Origin: Lacunisphaera sp.
Lineage (GTDB): Bacteria > Verrucomicrobiota > Verrucomicrobiia > Opitutales > Opitutaceae
DNA length: 64,000 nt
Reading direction: 5' to 3'
Assembly (NCBI GenBank): GCA_009695095.1
Contig: SIBQ01000001.1
Span: 64,501-128,500 of the forward strand
Position 1 is the first letter of the stretch; every line of letters starts with the position of its first letter. Made by a program: the position numbers and the translations under genes. Below the pieces are notes generated by a model, which saw only the letters and a program-made list of their open reading frames with translations, was not told the origin of the DNA and ran no database searches. This document shows positions 1 through 8,907 of the stretch, in pieces.

Positions 1-960
1 TCGGCCCTGGACTACTACGGATTGATGCCCCACGCCGATAAGGTCACCTCGACCGAAGGTAACCGCAATGTGCTGGTGACCCTGTATTATGCGCCGAAAG
101 ATCCCCGCCGCTATACCTACATGCGCATCAAGGTGGCGGGACTCAACGCGCCCGACCAGGCCCGCCTCGTGGTCGGCGTCGAATATGAAGACCGCACGAC
201 CGAAACCCTGGCGACTTTCACGGCCGCGGGCGAAGCCCCCGCCTCGGTCACCAGGCCATTCCGCCGCTTCACCGTCAGGGTCGAGGACCCGGCCAGCAGG
301 CGGGAAATCGGGGCCATCGATATTCCCTACCTGTTCCGGGACCAACCGCCTGACTTTGAGGCGCCGGCCAATCCCGCTTCACTTTTTGCGGATGAGCTGA
401 TCGGCACGGAGCCGCCCAACACCCTCGTTGCCACCGAGGGGTTGGCGCCCGCGGAAGGGCCCTATGCCCAGTGGGACTTGCCCGTCATTCGCTGGGCAAA
501 AAGCCCGGTGCTGCTGCTGGAAATACCTGTGACGAAAGATCTGGGGCGACTGGAATTGTCCTTCGCTCTCCGCCTCCAGGCGCGGGAGGCCGCCGCCATC
601 GACGTCGTGTTTAACGGCGGATTGGTGAAGAATTACAAATGGGAGGGCCTCACGTCCTGGCTTATTCAGACTCTCCAGCTGGCCCCGCAGGCGGGCAAGA
701 ACGTGCTGGAGTTCAGGAACGTATCCGTCAGCGCCGAGCCCGACTGGCTGGATTACCTGGAGCGCTATCCCGACGTGAAGGCCTATTTGGTCGCGCAGAG
801 CATTCCCTTCGAGAAGGGAGCCCAGGAACACTACGAAACCTTTGGCCGGAACGAGCATCGCATCCTCAATCTCAAGCGGCGCATCGAAACGCTCGACGGG
901 CAGGCGCAACTCTACTACGTCTTCCGCAGCCTTCGCCTGGAGGGCTTTCGCACCCCATGA
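1..960 (+). CDS. C-terminal part of a beta-sandwich surface/glycan protein (5' end outside window)
   Basis: The frame is open from base 1, so this is the last 319 or so residues of a longer protein. I do not recognise the family as a whole. The visible part is non-membrane and rich in beta-strand patterns (for example DVVFNGG and FRNVSVS), which suggests carbohydrate-binding-like sandwich domains. Near the end it carries a copy of a short repeat known from many bacterial surface and glycan proteins, with the spaced elements YPDV, HYETFG and R (about 45 residues), inserted between two strands of the sandwich. The stop overlaps the next start as ATGA, so the two are probably co-translated. It could be the tail of a glycosyltransferase or of a sugar-binding exoprotein. 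Confidence 0.7.
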   Translation, partial: SALDYYGLMPHADKVTSTEGNRNVLVTLYYAPKDPRRYTYMRIKVAGLNAPDQARLVVGVEYEDRTTETLATFTAAGEAPASVTRPFRRFTVRVEDPASRREIGAIDIPYLFRDQPPDFEAPANPASLFADELIGTEPPNTLVATEGLAPAEGPYAQWDLPVIRWAKSPVLLLEIPVTKDLGRLELSFALRLQAREAAAIDVVFNGGLVKNYKWEGLTSWLIQTLQLAPQAGKNVLEFRNVSVSAEPDWLDYLERYPDVKAYLVAQSIPFEKGAQEHYETFGRNEHRILNLKRRIETLDGQAQLYYVFRSLRLEGFRTP

Positions 961-2120
961 GCGTCGCGACTCAACCGGCCCAGACTGAGTTGCCCCCCGC
1001 GGCAGGCCGCAACGCCTACATCGATGCGCTCCGTGGCTGGAGTATTTTCGGGGTCGTCTGCGTGCACTTTGCCGGCAGCTTTGTGACGACTGACAGTCAC
1101 GTCTGGAGCCCATCCTTCTACCTCGGGCTTACCCTGAACCAGGTCTTCGGCTTCGCTGTCCCGCTTTTCATTTTTCTTTCCGGGTTGCTGGCCGGATCCT
1201 CCAGCAAAACCGTTACGCTCGGGGACTACTATCGCGGCCGCCTCTGGCGAATCGGTTTCCCCTACCTGCTCGCAAGCATCGCCTCGTTCTTCCTGCTCAG
1301 CCACTATGCGGCCTGGCAGGCCCTGCCCGATTATGGGGCGCGCTTCTCCTGGCTGGCCCAGCGCCTGTTTTTTTATGGCGTCGAGCCCACGCTCTATTTC
1401 ATCCCCCTCATCCTCCAGCTGTATTTCCTGCAACCGGCGCTGAAGGCGCTGCCCCGCTGGCTCAACCGCGTCATCCCCGTCCTCAGCCCCGAGCGTTTCA
1501 CCCTCATTCTCACCGGCCTGCTGCTGGTCCTCCATGTCACGCTCGGCCTGATGTGCTCCCGGGGCACCTTGAACTATTACGTGTGGGGCCGGCCGAATTC
1601 ACTGTTCTGGATATTCTATTTTTTCAGCGGGTTGCACTTCCGGAGCCTGGCGGGCTTGGTGTCGCGGCGCGGACTGGTGGCCGGCTGTTGGCTCACATTG
1701 ACTGTCGCTGCCGGGGCCATGGCTTGGAACGGGCTGCATCTGCTCGACCGCGCAGTGGTGGGGACGAACTTTGAGTTGAACCGGCTCGACCATGCCTATG
1801 TCCGGCCGGAAATGCTCGTCTATGATCTGGCGATGGTGGTCGGCCTGGCTGCCGGCATCGCCTTGGGTTGGGTCCCTCGGGCTGGCATCATTTCCTATCT
1901 CGGCCGCTACACGCTGGAAATTTATATCTGGCACATCCTGGTCCTCTATTATGCTGTCTGGCGATACCCCGCGGCGCTGGCGTCGTGCCGGCAGCTGCCC
2001 GAATTGATCGTCATCATCTGCGTCGCCGCCGCCGTGATTATCGCCGGCGCCACTGATGGATTGTCCCGTCTGAAGGATTTCCTCCGGCACCACAGGCTGG
2101 CGCTCGTCAAGGTGTCCTGA
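957..2120 (+). CDS. Acyltransferase 3 family membrane O-acyltransferase
   Basis: A 387-aa polytopic membrane protein. The first membrane segment carries the family signature DALRGWSIFGVVCVHF, which matches the D-x-LRG...H pattern of acyltransferase 3 (OafA/NodX-like) enzymes; the His is the expected catalytic residue. These proteins move acetyl or other acyl groups onto sugars of O-antigens and exopolysaccharides at the inner membrane. Length is normal for the family. I chose the ATG that overlaps the upstream stop (ATGA), because the longer upstream reading is out of phase with any membrane pattern and lies inside the previous gene. The setting inside a glycan locus supports sugar O-acylation; the acceptor sugar is unknown. 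Confidence 0.9.
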   Translation: MSVATQPAQTELPPAAGRNAYIDALRGWSIFGVVCVHFAGSFVTTDSHVWSPSFYLGLTLNQVFGFAVPLFIFLSGLLAGSSSKTVTLGDYYRGRLWRIGFPYLLASIASFFLLSHYAAWQALPDYGARFSWLAQRLFFYGVEPTLYFIPLILQLYFLQPALKALPRWLNRVIPVLSPERFTLILTGLLLVLHVTLGLMCSRGTLNYYVWGRPNSLFWIFYFFSGLHFRSLAGLVSRRGLVAGCWLTLTVAAGAMAWNGLHLLDRAVVGTNFELNRLDHAYVRPEMLVYDLAMVVGLAAGIALGWVPRAGIISYLGRYTLEIYIWHILVLYYAVWRYPAALASCRQLPELIVIICVAAAVIIAGATDGLSRLKDFLRHHRLALVKVS

Positions 2121-2214
2121 CGCGACCCGGGGCGGAGCTCCGGCCGGCGCCTTAAATCGCTGTCGACATGCCGGGCCAAACCGGGCTTCTTGAACACCCG
2201 CCCTCCGCTTTCAA

Positions 2215-3165
2215 ATGGCCAATCCTAACCCCATTACTTCCCCCAGCATTGCGATCGCGATCCCCTGCTATCAGGAGGAAAAGACGATCGCGCAGGTCGT
2301 CGCCGATTTCAAACGCGAGCTCCCCGCGGCGGCGGTCTATGTCTTCGACAACAACTGCACGGACCGTACTGCCGAGTTTGCGCGTGCGGCCGGGGCCACG
2401 GTCATCCGCGAGAAGAGACAGGGCAAGGGCTACGTCGTCGCCGCCATGTTTGAAGTCATCAATGAAGACATCCTCATCATGGTGGACGGGGACGGCACCT
2501 ACGACGCCACGGCGGTCCACCGCCTGCTCGGGCCTGTCCTGGCCGGAGATGCCGACATGACGGTCGCCGCCCGACTGCAGGAACACAGCGACAAGTCGTT
2601 CCGGAAATTCCACGTGGCCGGCAATCAGCTGGTGTGCTGGATCATCAACCGGATCTTCAATGCCAGCATTTCCGACATCTTTTCCGGCTACCGCGCCTTC
2701 ACCCGCGATTGCGCCCTGACCATCCCGATCACCTCGCGCGGGTTCGATGTCGAGACTGAGCTGATCGTGCAAAGCCTCTACCGCGGCATGGTCGTCCGGG
2801 AGATCGAAGCTCCCTATGGCGAGCGTCCGTCCGGCAGTTTCTCCAAACTCCGGACCGTGCCGGACGGCATCCGGGTGCTGCTCCGCCTGTTTCTGCTGCT
2901 CCGGGCCTACAAACCGTTGACCATGTTCGGTTCGCTCTTCATCGCCCTGCTACTGGTTTCACTCGCCGCCGCCGCGCTTCCACTGAGTGAACTGATCCAG
3001 TATCACCGGGTCATCAGCCGGGCGAGTGCGATCGTCGCCATTTCCGTCTTTATGCTGGCCTGCCTGAGCCTCTCCCTCGGTCTGGTGCTCAGTTCCCTCA
3101 ATCAACGCCTGCTCGAACTTGAGCGCGTCGTCATCAAGCGGATGAAGCATTCCACCTCGGTCTGA
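2215..3165 (+). CDS. GT2 polyprenyl-phosphate sugar transferase with two C-terminal membrane helices
   Basis: A 316-aa GT-A glycosyltransferase of family 2. The N-terminus has the nucleotide-binding start IAIAIPCYQEEKTI, followed by an acidic metal site DGDGTYDA near residue 95. The last 80 residues hold two hydrophobic helices. This layout is that of enzymes that load a sugar onto a polyprenyl phosphate on the cytoplasmic face, providing lipid-linked donors to periplasmic GT-C transferases, several of which are encoded nearby. The sugar cannot be read from the sequence. A methyltransferase follows after 18 bases. Confidence 0.88.
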   Translation: MANPNPITSPSIAIAIPCYQEEKTIAQVVADFKRELPAAAVYVFDNNCTDRTAEFARAAGATVIREKRQGKGYVVAAMFEVINEDILIMVDGDGTYDATAVHRLLGPVLAGDADMTVAARLQEHSDKSFRKFHVAGNQLVCWIINRIFNASISDIFSGYRAFTRDCALTIPITSRGFDVETELIVQSLYRGMVVREIEAPYGERPSGSFSKLRTVPDGIRVLLRLFLLLRAYKPLTMFGSLFIALLLVSLAAAALPLSELIQYHRVISRASAIVAISVFMLACLSLSLGLVLSSLNQRLLELERVVIKRMKHSTSV

Positions 3166-3183
3166 GCCGCATTCGCCGCGCGC

Positions 3184-3792
3184 ATGGGCACGAAAGATTT
3201 CAATGCCTTGGATCTGTTCATCTGCCGCTGGCGCTCGGGCATAATCCGGCGGCAGCTCCAGCCGGGCGCCACGGTGCTGGATTTCGGCTGCGGCCACCAG
3301 GCCCTGTTCCTGCGCTCGGTCCAGCAGGATATCAAACAAGGCATCGGCCTCGATTACGACGCGGTCCCCGGCCGGCCGGCGGCCAACCTCGAGATCCAGA
3401 ACTTCCATTTCAAGGATCGCTTCGAGTTCCCGGACCGCACCTTTGACAACATCACCATTTTGGCGGTGCTGGAGCACATCCCACCGGATCAGGTCGGCGT
3501 CCTCTTCCGCGAATTCCGCCGCATCCTGAAGGATGACGGCCGCGTGCTGCTGACCACCCCGACCCCCGCGTCTAAACCCCTGCTGGAATTCCTCGCCTTC
3601 AAACTCAAAATCATTTCCGGCCCGGAAATCGCCGACCACAAGCACTACTACAGCCAGGCCGACATTCACGCTCTCGCCGCCAGCCAGGGCTTCGCGTGCA
3701 GCGTCTATCACACTTTTCAGTTCGGCCTGAACTGTTTCGCGGCCTTCACCCATGGGCCCTCACCTGCAAGCCAGTCGGACACACGGCCGTAA
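3184..3792 (+). CDS. Class I SAM-dependent methyltransferase
   Basis: A 202-aa protein with the SAM-binding motif VLDFGCGHQALFL near residue 34, an acidic residue after beta-strand 2 (GLDYD) and a post-motif AVLEHIPPDQ typical of small-molecule methyltransferases of the UbiE/COQ5-like fold. It is short, with no extra domains or membrane segments. Sandwiched between a lipid-linked sugar transferase and a GT-C remnant, it most likely methylates a sugar or a lipid-linked intermediate, but the substrate is not visible. The start has no strong Shine-Dalgarno, like many genes here. Confidence 0.85.
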   Translation: MGTKDFNALDLFICRWRSGIIRRQLQPGATVLDFGCGHQALFLRSVQQDIKQGIGLDYDAVPGRPAANLEIQNFHFKDRFEFPDRTFDNITILAVLEHIPPDQVGVLFREFRRILKDDGRVLLTTPTPASKPLLEFLAFKLKIISGPEIADHKHYYSQADIHALAASQGFACSVYHTFQFGLNCFAAFTHGPSPASQSDTRP

Positions 3793-3819
3793 ACTCCAAT
3801 CCGATCATGCCTAGCAGTC

Positions 3820-4755
3820 ATGGACGTCTTCCTCCTCCATTGCCTTTTGCTGATCTGGACGTCCATCGGTGCCGCGCGGCAACTGACTGGGCAAACGGCG
3901 GACCGGCTTCTGGCGGCCGCCTTGCTCGCCTGGGGCAACATCGTGGCCACCAGCCTGCTGCTCGCCTCGCTGCACCGGCTCGGCGACCCGGCGTGGTTCT
4001 TTGGCACCTCGGGGCTGCTCGCCGGGCTGACCTGCCTGCTGATGCTGAAAGTGCGGCCGGAATCTTCCCCTGTGACCGAGACACCCGCGGCGAAGCCCAA
4101 TCCCTGGCTCGCTGGCGCCTTTATCCTGACACTCGCTCCACTGGCCTTGGTCTGCCTGGGGATTGTCTACACCTACCAGCCCAACGATGAGGATTCCTTC
4201 ACCTATCATCTGCCCCGGGCGATGTATTACCTCGGCCAGAATTCCCTGGCGCACTTTGACGCCAGCGATCTGCGCCAAATCTATCCCCCCTTCAATTATA
4301 ACCTGCTGCAGGCTTTCGCCCTGATCTACAGCCCGCCGCTTCAATGCCTCAATCTCTTCAACCCCCTGGCTTGGGCCGTCAGCGGGATCGCGATCTTTCG
4401 CCTGTGCCGCTTGTGCGGATTGGGGCCCAACGCCTCGTTGGTCGCCACTTGGCTGGCCATCACCTCGACTCCTGTCCTCGCGCAAGCCACCGGTACCAGC
4501 AACGACCTGCCCGCCGGCGCCGCGCTGTTATGCGCGCTGGTCTTTGCGCTGGCCTGGCGGCAAACCCGCCGGACTCGCGATGCCCTGTTGGCCGGGCTCG
4601 CCACAGGCCTGGCCGTGGGGAGTAACCTGACCATCCTCTATTTCATACCCGTGAGTGCCCATCCGCTACAAGGAGCGCACCTACGGCTCCACCAACATCC
4701 AGCGCTGGAGCCACGGCTGGCTGCTGCTACGCATGGTGCTCTTCGCCGCCCGTAA
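3820..4755 (+). pseudogene. Truncated GT-C (PMT/ArnT-like) membrane glycosyltransferase, 3' end replaced
   Basis: The first about 277 residues look like the N-terminal half of a polytopic GT-C transferase: alternating hydrophobic helices and a periplasmic loop with NDEDSFTYHLPRAMYY, a typical acidic loop of this fold. The membrane pattern stops abruptly after NLTILYFIP at about base 4650. From there the same frame encodes a low-complexity His/Arg/Pro tail that has no family look, because the DNA has switched to the end of a different gene read in another frame. Family members are usually 450 aa or longer, so catalytic and C-terminal parts are missing. I call it a chimeric pseudogene. The ATG at 3820 follows the preceding methyltransferase by 27 bases. 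Confidence 0.8.
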
Positions 4756-4771
4756 ACTGAAGTTCGTCTAA
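4655..4771 (+). pseudogene. 3' fragment of a second methyltransferase-GT2 fusion gene
   Basis: Read in the frame starting at 4655 this DNA encodes 38 residues ending in a stop. 35 of the 38 match the extreme C-terminus of the gene at 22143-23561 (shared pieces VPIRYKERTYG, NIQRWSHGW and FAARKLKFV). The two DNA copies differ at many third positions, so this is an old paralogue rather than a recent copy. Only the tail is present, and it is out of frame with the truncated GT-C gene that runs into it. This marks a recombination or deletion endpoint at about 4650. Confidence 0.88.
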
Positions 4772-4783
4772 GCCTTCAGCCGT

Positions 4784-6484
4784 TCACAGTCGCTCCTTGG
4801 CCAAGAGCTCGCGCCATTCCGCATCGTTGAGCGGATACGGTATGCGACGATATTCCTCCAACCGCATGGGCACATAAGGCAGAGGATTGGGCAGCGGCGT
4901 GGCCCGCTCCAAGGTGAATTGGGCTCGAAAAACCCACCAAACGGGATGCACCTCGCTCGTGATCAGTTTTGTCGGATCCGCCGGATACTCGTTCTTGAAT
5001 GGCTCAATGGTGCCCAGCCAGCCCGGATACTTCGTTCGAACATCGATGCTATAGAGGAGATAGTTCCAGAAATGAGCGATCTTGGGATCCTGCCGGCCTT
5101 CATGGGCCATGAAGTAGGGCTGGAGGTGCCAGGCAATGTAACCGAAAGACGCCCCATAGAATTGATGCGGGGTCACTTTACCCTCCCGGTAGGCGTGTTC
5201 GATCATCGAGTTTGTCGCATGGGCTCGGTCAATCCGCAGCTTGAACTGCAGGGCGCCCCAGAAATTGCATGCGGCGCAGAATATTATCAGCAGGCTGGCG
5301 GCTACCCGGAAAAGCTGGCGCCGGTGTCCGCTCGCCACCGGTGCCGGCGGAACCTCGACCGGCGCGCTTAAACCCAGAAACCCAAAGATCAGGATGTCAC
5401 CCAAGTAGTAATCCCAAAGATCCGCGCGCAGGCTCACCAAGGCCAGGCTGCCGAGGGCATACACCAGCATCTTGAATCGGAGGTGATAACCACCGCCGAC
5501 CCATCCCGTGATCGCCGCGGCGCAGAGGCCCAGGATGAAAAACCAGCCGGCTCGGCCTTCAAAGGAGGCGTGCTCGAATTTCACCAGCTGGCGGACGTCA
5601 TACATCCAGAGCACCCCCGCTGCCAAGATGATCAATCCCGCCCCGAGGGCGATTTGCCCTGCCGTGCCTTGCCGCGGTCTCCCTTCCAGCCACAGCATGA
5701 ATGCCCCGCAGCCGGCCGCGACGACAAACGCCAACAGGCCGACCAGGGCAAATGTCGCCATGCGCACTGGATTGAGCTGCTCGAAGACGTGACTGGTAAC
5801 GACCGTTTGCGCGTGCGATTTGTTCATGAACGCCGCCATAAGTCCAAAAAAAGCCGCGCCACCAAGCACAGTGAGTGCGGGACTTTTCCAGTCACTCCGG
5901 CGTTTTTCCCCGGCGAAAAGGCCCAGAACAATCTCCCAGCCGGGAATGATCAGCCAGGCCAGCGCACTTTGCCGGGTAGCGACCGCCAAGCCCCAGATGA
6001 CGAGAAACCACCCCCATCTTCGTTTTTCCGCCGCCAGAAGCGCACCCAGGAGGCACGGCCAGTAAAGCACGACCCCGGTGAATTCCAAAAATTTCCACAG
6101 GATGGTGGGAAAGGTGAAAAAGAGCATCGCCGTGACGATCGCCCCGGGGAGGGCATGGCCGCGTTCCCGAAGAAGCAGGCAAGCCATCCCCACCCCCGCT
6201 GCCGCCAGCACTGCCTGCAATCCATAGGTCGCCGCGTGAAAGCTTCCGGTCGTCAGGAAGACGAGGGCGGAAAGGGAGCTTAAGGCTGCAGCCCAAGGCT
6301 CCAGCCAGGCATCAGTCCACGGTCGGCGATGCTGGATCGTCTCCACGATTGATTTATAGTATCCGAAGTCGTCACCCAAAGTAGTGACCTCCACCGGGAG
6401 CATCAGGTAGATGAAAGCACCGTAGGCCACCGCCGCCGTCACCATTAAGGAAGAAACTCTCCGGAAGACTGCTGCGTTGATCAT
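4784..6484 (-). CDS. Polytopic GT-C-like membrane protein, only long minus-strand gene in the first 55 kb
   Basis: A 566-aa protein with a long run of hydrophobic helices and an early periplasmic loop containing LGDDFGYYKSIVET; an acidic pair in the first loop is typical of GT-C glycosyltransferases. The soluble C-terminal 150 residues are rich in aromatic residues. I recognise the fold style, not a named family. I took the ATG at 6484 (MINAAVFRR, then a hydrophobic helix) rather than the longer reading from 6616, whose extra 44 residues look non-coding and would run into the promoter space of the divergent gene. It ends 12 bases from the recombination remnant at 4771, converging with it. By eye it is somewhat less GC-rich than its neighbours, which fits separate acquisition; this was not computed. 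Confidence 0.75.
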   Translation of the reverse strand: MINAAVFRRVSSLMVTAAVAYGAFIYLMLPVEVTTLGDDFGYYKSIVETIQHRRPWTDAWLEPWAAALSSLSALVFLTTGSFHAATYGLQAVLAAAGVGMACLLLRERGHALPGAIVTAMLFFTFPTILWKFLEFTGVVLYWPCLLGALLAAEKRRWGWFLVIWGLAVATRQSALAWLIIPGWEIVLGLFAGEKRRSDWKSPALTVLGGAAFFGLMAAFMNKSHAQTVVTSHVFEQLNPVRMATFALVGLLAFVVAAGCGAFMLWLEGRPRQGTAGQIALGAGLIILAAGVLWMYDVRQLVKFEHASFEGRAGWFFILGLCAAAITGWVGGGYHLRFKMLVYALGSLALVSLRADLWDYYLGDILIFGFLGLSAPVEVPPAPVASGHRRQLFRVAASLLIIFCAACNFWGALQFKLRIDRAHATNSMIEHAYREGKVTPHQFYGASFGYIAWHLQPYFMAHEGRQDPKIAHFWNYLLYSIDVRTKYPGWLGTIEPFKNEYPADPTKLITSEVHPVWWVFRAQFTLERATPLPNPLPYVPMRLEEYRRIPYPLNDAEWRELLAKERL

Positions 6485-6523
6485 GTTCGCGATAGCTAGC
6501 GCGCAAGCTTGGTGCTCCGTGCC

Positions 6524-7897
6524 ATGCAAGCAACCAGCGAAATCCGCCCCCGCGCGTTCGGTCAGACCGGCCCAGTTGCAATCCCAGAGGCGAGCCTCGG
6601 ATTGTGCTTCCCGCACCCGGTCGTTTGGTTTCCCTTATTGGGCATCAACACCTCCCGCCTCACCGCCTACATCGACCAACCCGCCGATTGGTCCAACCCG
6701 TCGCGCTGTGTGATCATTCGCGGCTGGTGTTTCGACCCCGGTGCTGCCGTGACGGGCATCCGCCTCCGCACCCGGGACCGCACGCTGGATGGTGTCGTGG
6801 GGATGCCGCGCCCCGACGTAAAGGCCGCGCGGCCGGCCGCCCCGGACGATAACACGGGCTTCGAGATCCGCGGCACGCTGCCGGCCGGCCGCCAGGAACT
6901 GCACATCGAAGCGCACCTAGCAGACGGGTCATGGACGCCGATCCTGGAGCGCACCGTGCACATCAGACGCTCGCTTCTGCCGCTCTGGCTCGGCGGCGGG
7001 GACTGGACGGAGCTGATGTTCTTCCAGATGCCGGCGCACATGGCCTATCCGCCGCGCCCGGTGCGACCGGAAAAATTCCCCGCACCGGTAACCGCACCCG
7101 CCGCCCGGCCGAAGATTTCCATCGTCACGCCTTCCTTTCAGCAGGCCCGCTATCTCGACGAAACCATGCGCAGTGTGCTGGAACAGGACGCCACGGTCGA
7201 ATACGTTGTGCAGGACGGCGGTTCGACCGACGGCAGCGCGGAAATGATCAAGCAGCAAGCCGGCCGGCTGCATGCCTGGACCAGCGCACCCGATCAGGGC
7301 CAGGCGGATGCCATCGCGCAGGGCTTCGCCCAGACCACGGGCAGGCCCGACGATGTGATGGCTTGGATCAATTCCGATGACTACTATCAGCCCGGGGTGC
7401 TGAGCTTCGTGGCGGATTATTTCGCCGCCCACCCAGACGTCGATGTGCTTTACGGTCACCGCATCGTAGTCGACGAGGAATCGCGGGAAATCGCCCGCTG
7501 GTTCCTGCCGAAGCATGACGACGCGGTCCTACGGTTGAACGATTTCGTTCCGCAGGAAACCCTCTTCTGGCGCCGGCGGATCTGGGACAAGGTCGGCGGC
7601 CTCGACATCTCGTTTCAATTTGCCGTCGACTGGGATCTGCTCCTCCGCTTCCAGTCCGCCGGGGCCCGCATTGTGCGCGTGCCTCATTTCCTGGCCTGCT
7701 TCCGCGCCCACGCCGCCCAGAAGACCGCCGCTTTCATGCATAGCACCGGTCAGAACGAGATCACCCGACTGCGCGAACGCACCCATGGCCGCAGCTTCCC
7801 CGCCCGGGAGATCGAGAACCATCCGCTACTGATGGCTTACTTGCGGAAAAGCGCGTTCATCGGATTCGCATGGGGGCTTGGTTTTCGGGTGGGCTGA
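6524..7897 (+). CDS. GT2 glycosyltransferase with N-terminal GW/RPDV accessory domain
   Basis: The C-terminal 260 residues (from about 195) form a GT2 domain: KISIVTPSFQQARYLDETM, QDGGSTDGS for nucleotide binding and INSDDYY as the metal-binding acidic motif, then a W-rich acceptor region. Residues about 45-155 form a beta-sandwich accessory domain with the marks IIRGWCFDPG, GMPRPDV, a GF and ADGSW; the same domain family recurs in six later proteins of this window. The start is uncertain. ATG 6524 gives 457 aa, but the first 38 residues look non-coding and an in-frame TTG at 6638 would leave a more normal divergent promoter space to the minus-strand gene at 6484. Role: cytoplasmic transfer of a sugar to a growing glycan; donor unknown. 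Confidence 0.85.
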   Translation: MQATSEIRPRAFGQTGPVAIPEASLGLCFPHPVVWFPLLGINTSRLTAYIDQPADWSNPSRCVIIRGWCFDPGAAVTGIRLRTRDRTLDGVVGMPRPDVKAARPAAPDDNTGFEIRGTLPAGRQELHIEAHLADGSWTPILERTVHIRRSLLPLWLGGGDWTELMFFQMPAHMAYPPRPVRPEKFPAPVTAPAARPKISIVTPSFQQARYLDETMRSVLEQDATVEYVVQDGGSTDGSAEMIKQQAGRLHAWTSAPDQGQADAIAQGFAQTTGRPDDVMAWINSDDYYQPGVLSFVADYFAAHPDVDVLYGHRIVVDEESREIARWFLPKHDDAVLRLNDFVPQETLFWRRRIWDKVGGLDISFQFAVDWDLLLRFQSAGARIVRVPHFLACFRAHAAQKTAAFMHSTGQNEITRLRERTHGRSFPAREIENHPLLMAYLRKSAFIGFAWGLGFRVG

Positions 7898-7960
7898 AAG
7901 CAGCCCAGCCCTCGTGCCAAGGGTTGATTTTATCGGCCCGCTCCGCGATGAATAGGGGTG

Positions 7961-8899
7961 ATGCTGCTTTCGATCATCGTCCCCGTCTACAAGGAGGAGA
8001 AAAACATCCCCGAGTTCCTCCGCCGCGTGCAGGCCATATTGGCCCCGATCACCGCGGACTATGAGGTCATTTTCTCGATGGACCCGTCCCCGGACCGCAC
8101 CGAGGCGGTCATCCTGGAGCACCGGGCGGGCGATGAGCGCATCAAGCTCCTGAAGTTCTCCCGTCGCGTGGGCCAGCCCATGGCCACGCTGGCTGGTCTC
8201 GAATACTCCCGTGGCGACGCCGTCATCGTCATGGACGTGGACCTGCAGGATCCGCCCGAGCTTGTTCAAGAAATGGTGGCCAAGTGGCGCGAAGGCTATG
8301 ACATCGTGCTGCCGCAACGCCGGCATCGCACGGGTGAACCCTGGATCAAAAAACTTGTGTCCGCCGTCGGCTACAAGGTCATCAACAAGATAGCCGACGT
8401 CTCGATCCCACCCAACACGGGGGATTTCCGCCTGATGTCGCGCCGGGTGGTGAATGAGTTGGTTAAGCTCAAGGAATCCCACGGCTTCCTCCGCGGCATG
8501 GTGGCGGTGGTTGGCTTCCGGCAGATCCTGCTTCCCTTCGACCGGCCGCCCCGCCACGCGGGCGAGACCAACTACAACCGCTTCTTCGGTTCACTGCGCA
8601 TCGGCTTCAACGGCATCTTTTGCTTTTCCACCTACGCGTTGCAGCTCTCCACGATCCTAGGGTTCATCATCGCCGGCGGCTCGTTCCTGCTCACGGCCAT
8701 CTACCTTTTCTACAAGCTTATGGGGTGGACGATCCTCTGGGGCAATCCCACCCTAGTGATCCTGATCTCCTTTCTCGGCGGCATCCAGTTGATCAGCGTG
8801 GGCATCCTCGGTGAATACATCGGCCGGATCTACGAGGAGGTGCGCGCCCGGCCAAAATATATTGTCGCGCGCTCCGCCGGATTCGAGCAACGCCGTTGA
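7961..8899 (+). CDS. GT2 undecaprenyl-phosphate sugar transferase (GtrB/ArnC-like)
   Basis: A 312-aa GT2 enzyme. It shows LSIIVPVYKEEKNI at the start, a DVDLQDPPE metal/acceptor motif near residue 92 and two strong membrane helices in the last 90 residues ending with GEYIGRIYEEVRARP, a tail characteristic of the GtrB/ArnC/DPM group. These enzymes transfer glucose, aminoarabinose or similar from a nucleotide donor to undecaprenyl phosphate. I used ATG 7961; a GTG directly before it (7958) is possible. The product would serve periplasmic GT-C transferases encoded here. Confidence 0.9.
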   Translation: MLLSIIVPVYKEEKNIPEFLRRVQAILAPITADYEVIFSMDPSPDRTEAVILEHRAGDERIKLLKFSRRVGQPMATLAGLEYSRGDAVIVMDVDLQDPPELVQEMVAKWREGYDIVLPQRRHRTGEPWIKKLVSAVGYKVINKIADVSIPPNTGDFRLMSRRVVNELVKLKESHGFLRGMVAVVGFRQILLPFDRPPRHAGETNYNRFFGSLRIGFNGIFCFSTYALQLSTILGFIIAGGSFLLTAIYLFYKLMGWTILWGNPTLVILISFLGGIQLISVGILGEYIGRIYEEVRARPKYIVARSAGFEQRR

Positions 8900-8907
8900 T
8901 CCACGCC

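Noticed and set aside
2168-2560. Plus-strand frame starting before the GT2 gene at 2215
   Set aside because: It runs mostly inside the GT2 gene in another frame and encodes Arg/Pro/Ser-rich sequence; the GT2 frame carries all motifs.
6485-6616. N-terminal extension of the minus-strand GT-C protein
   Set aside because: The 44 extra residues lack a signal or family look, and would overlap the divergent gene's upstream region; the ATG at 6484 precedes the first helix.
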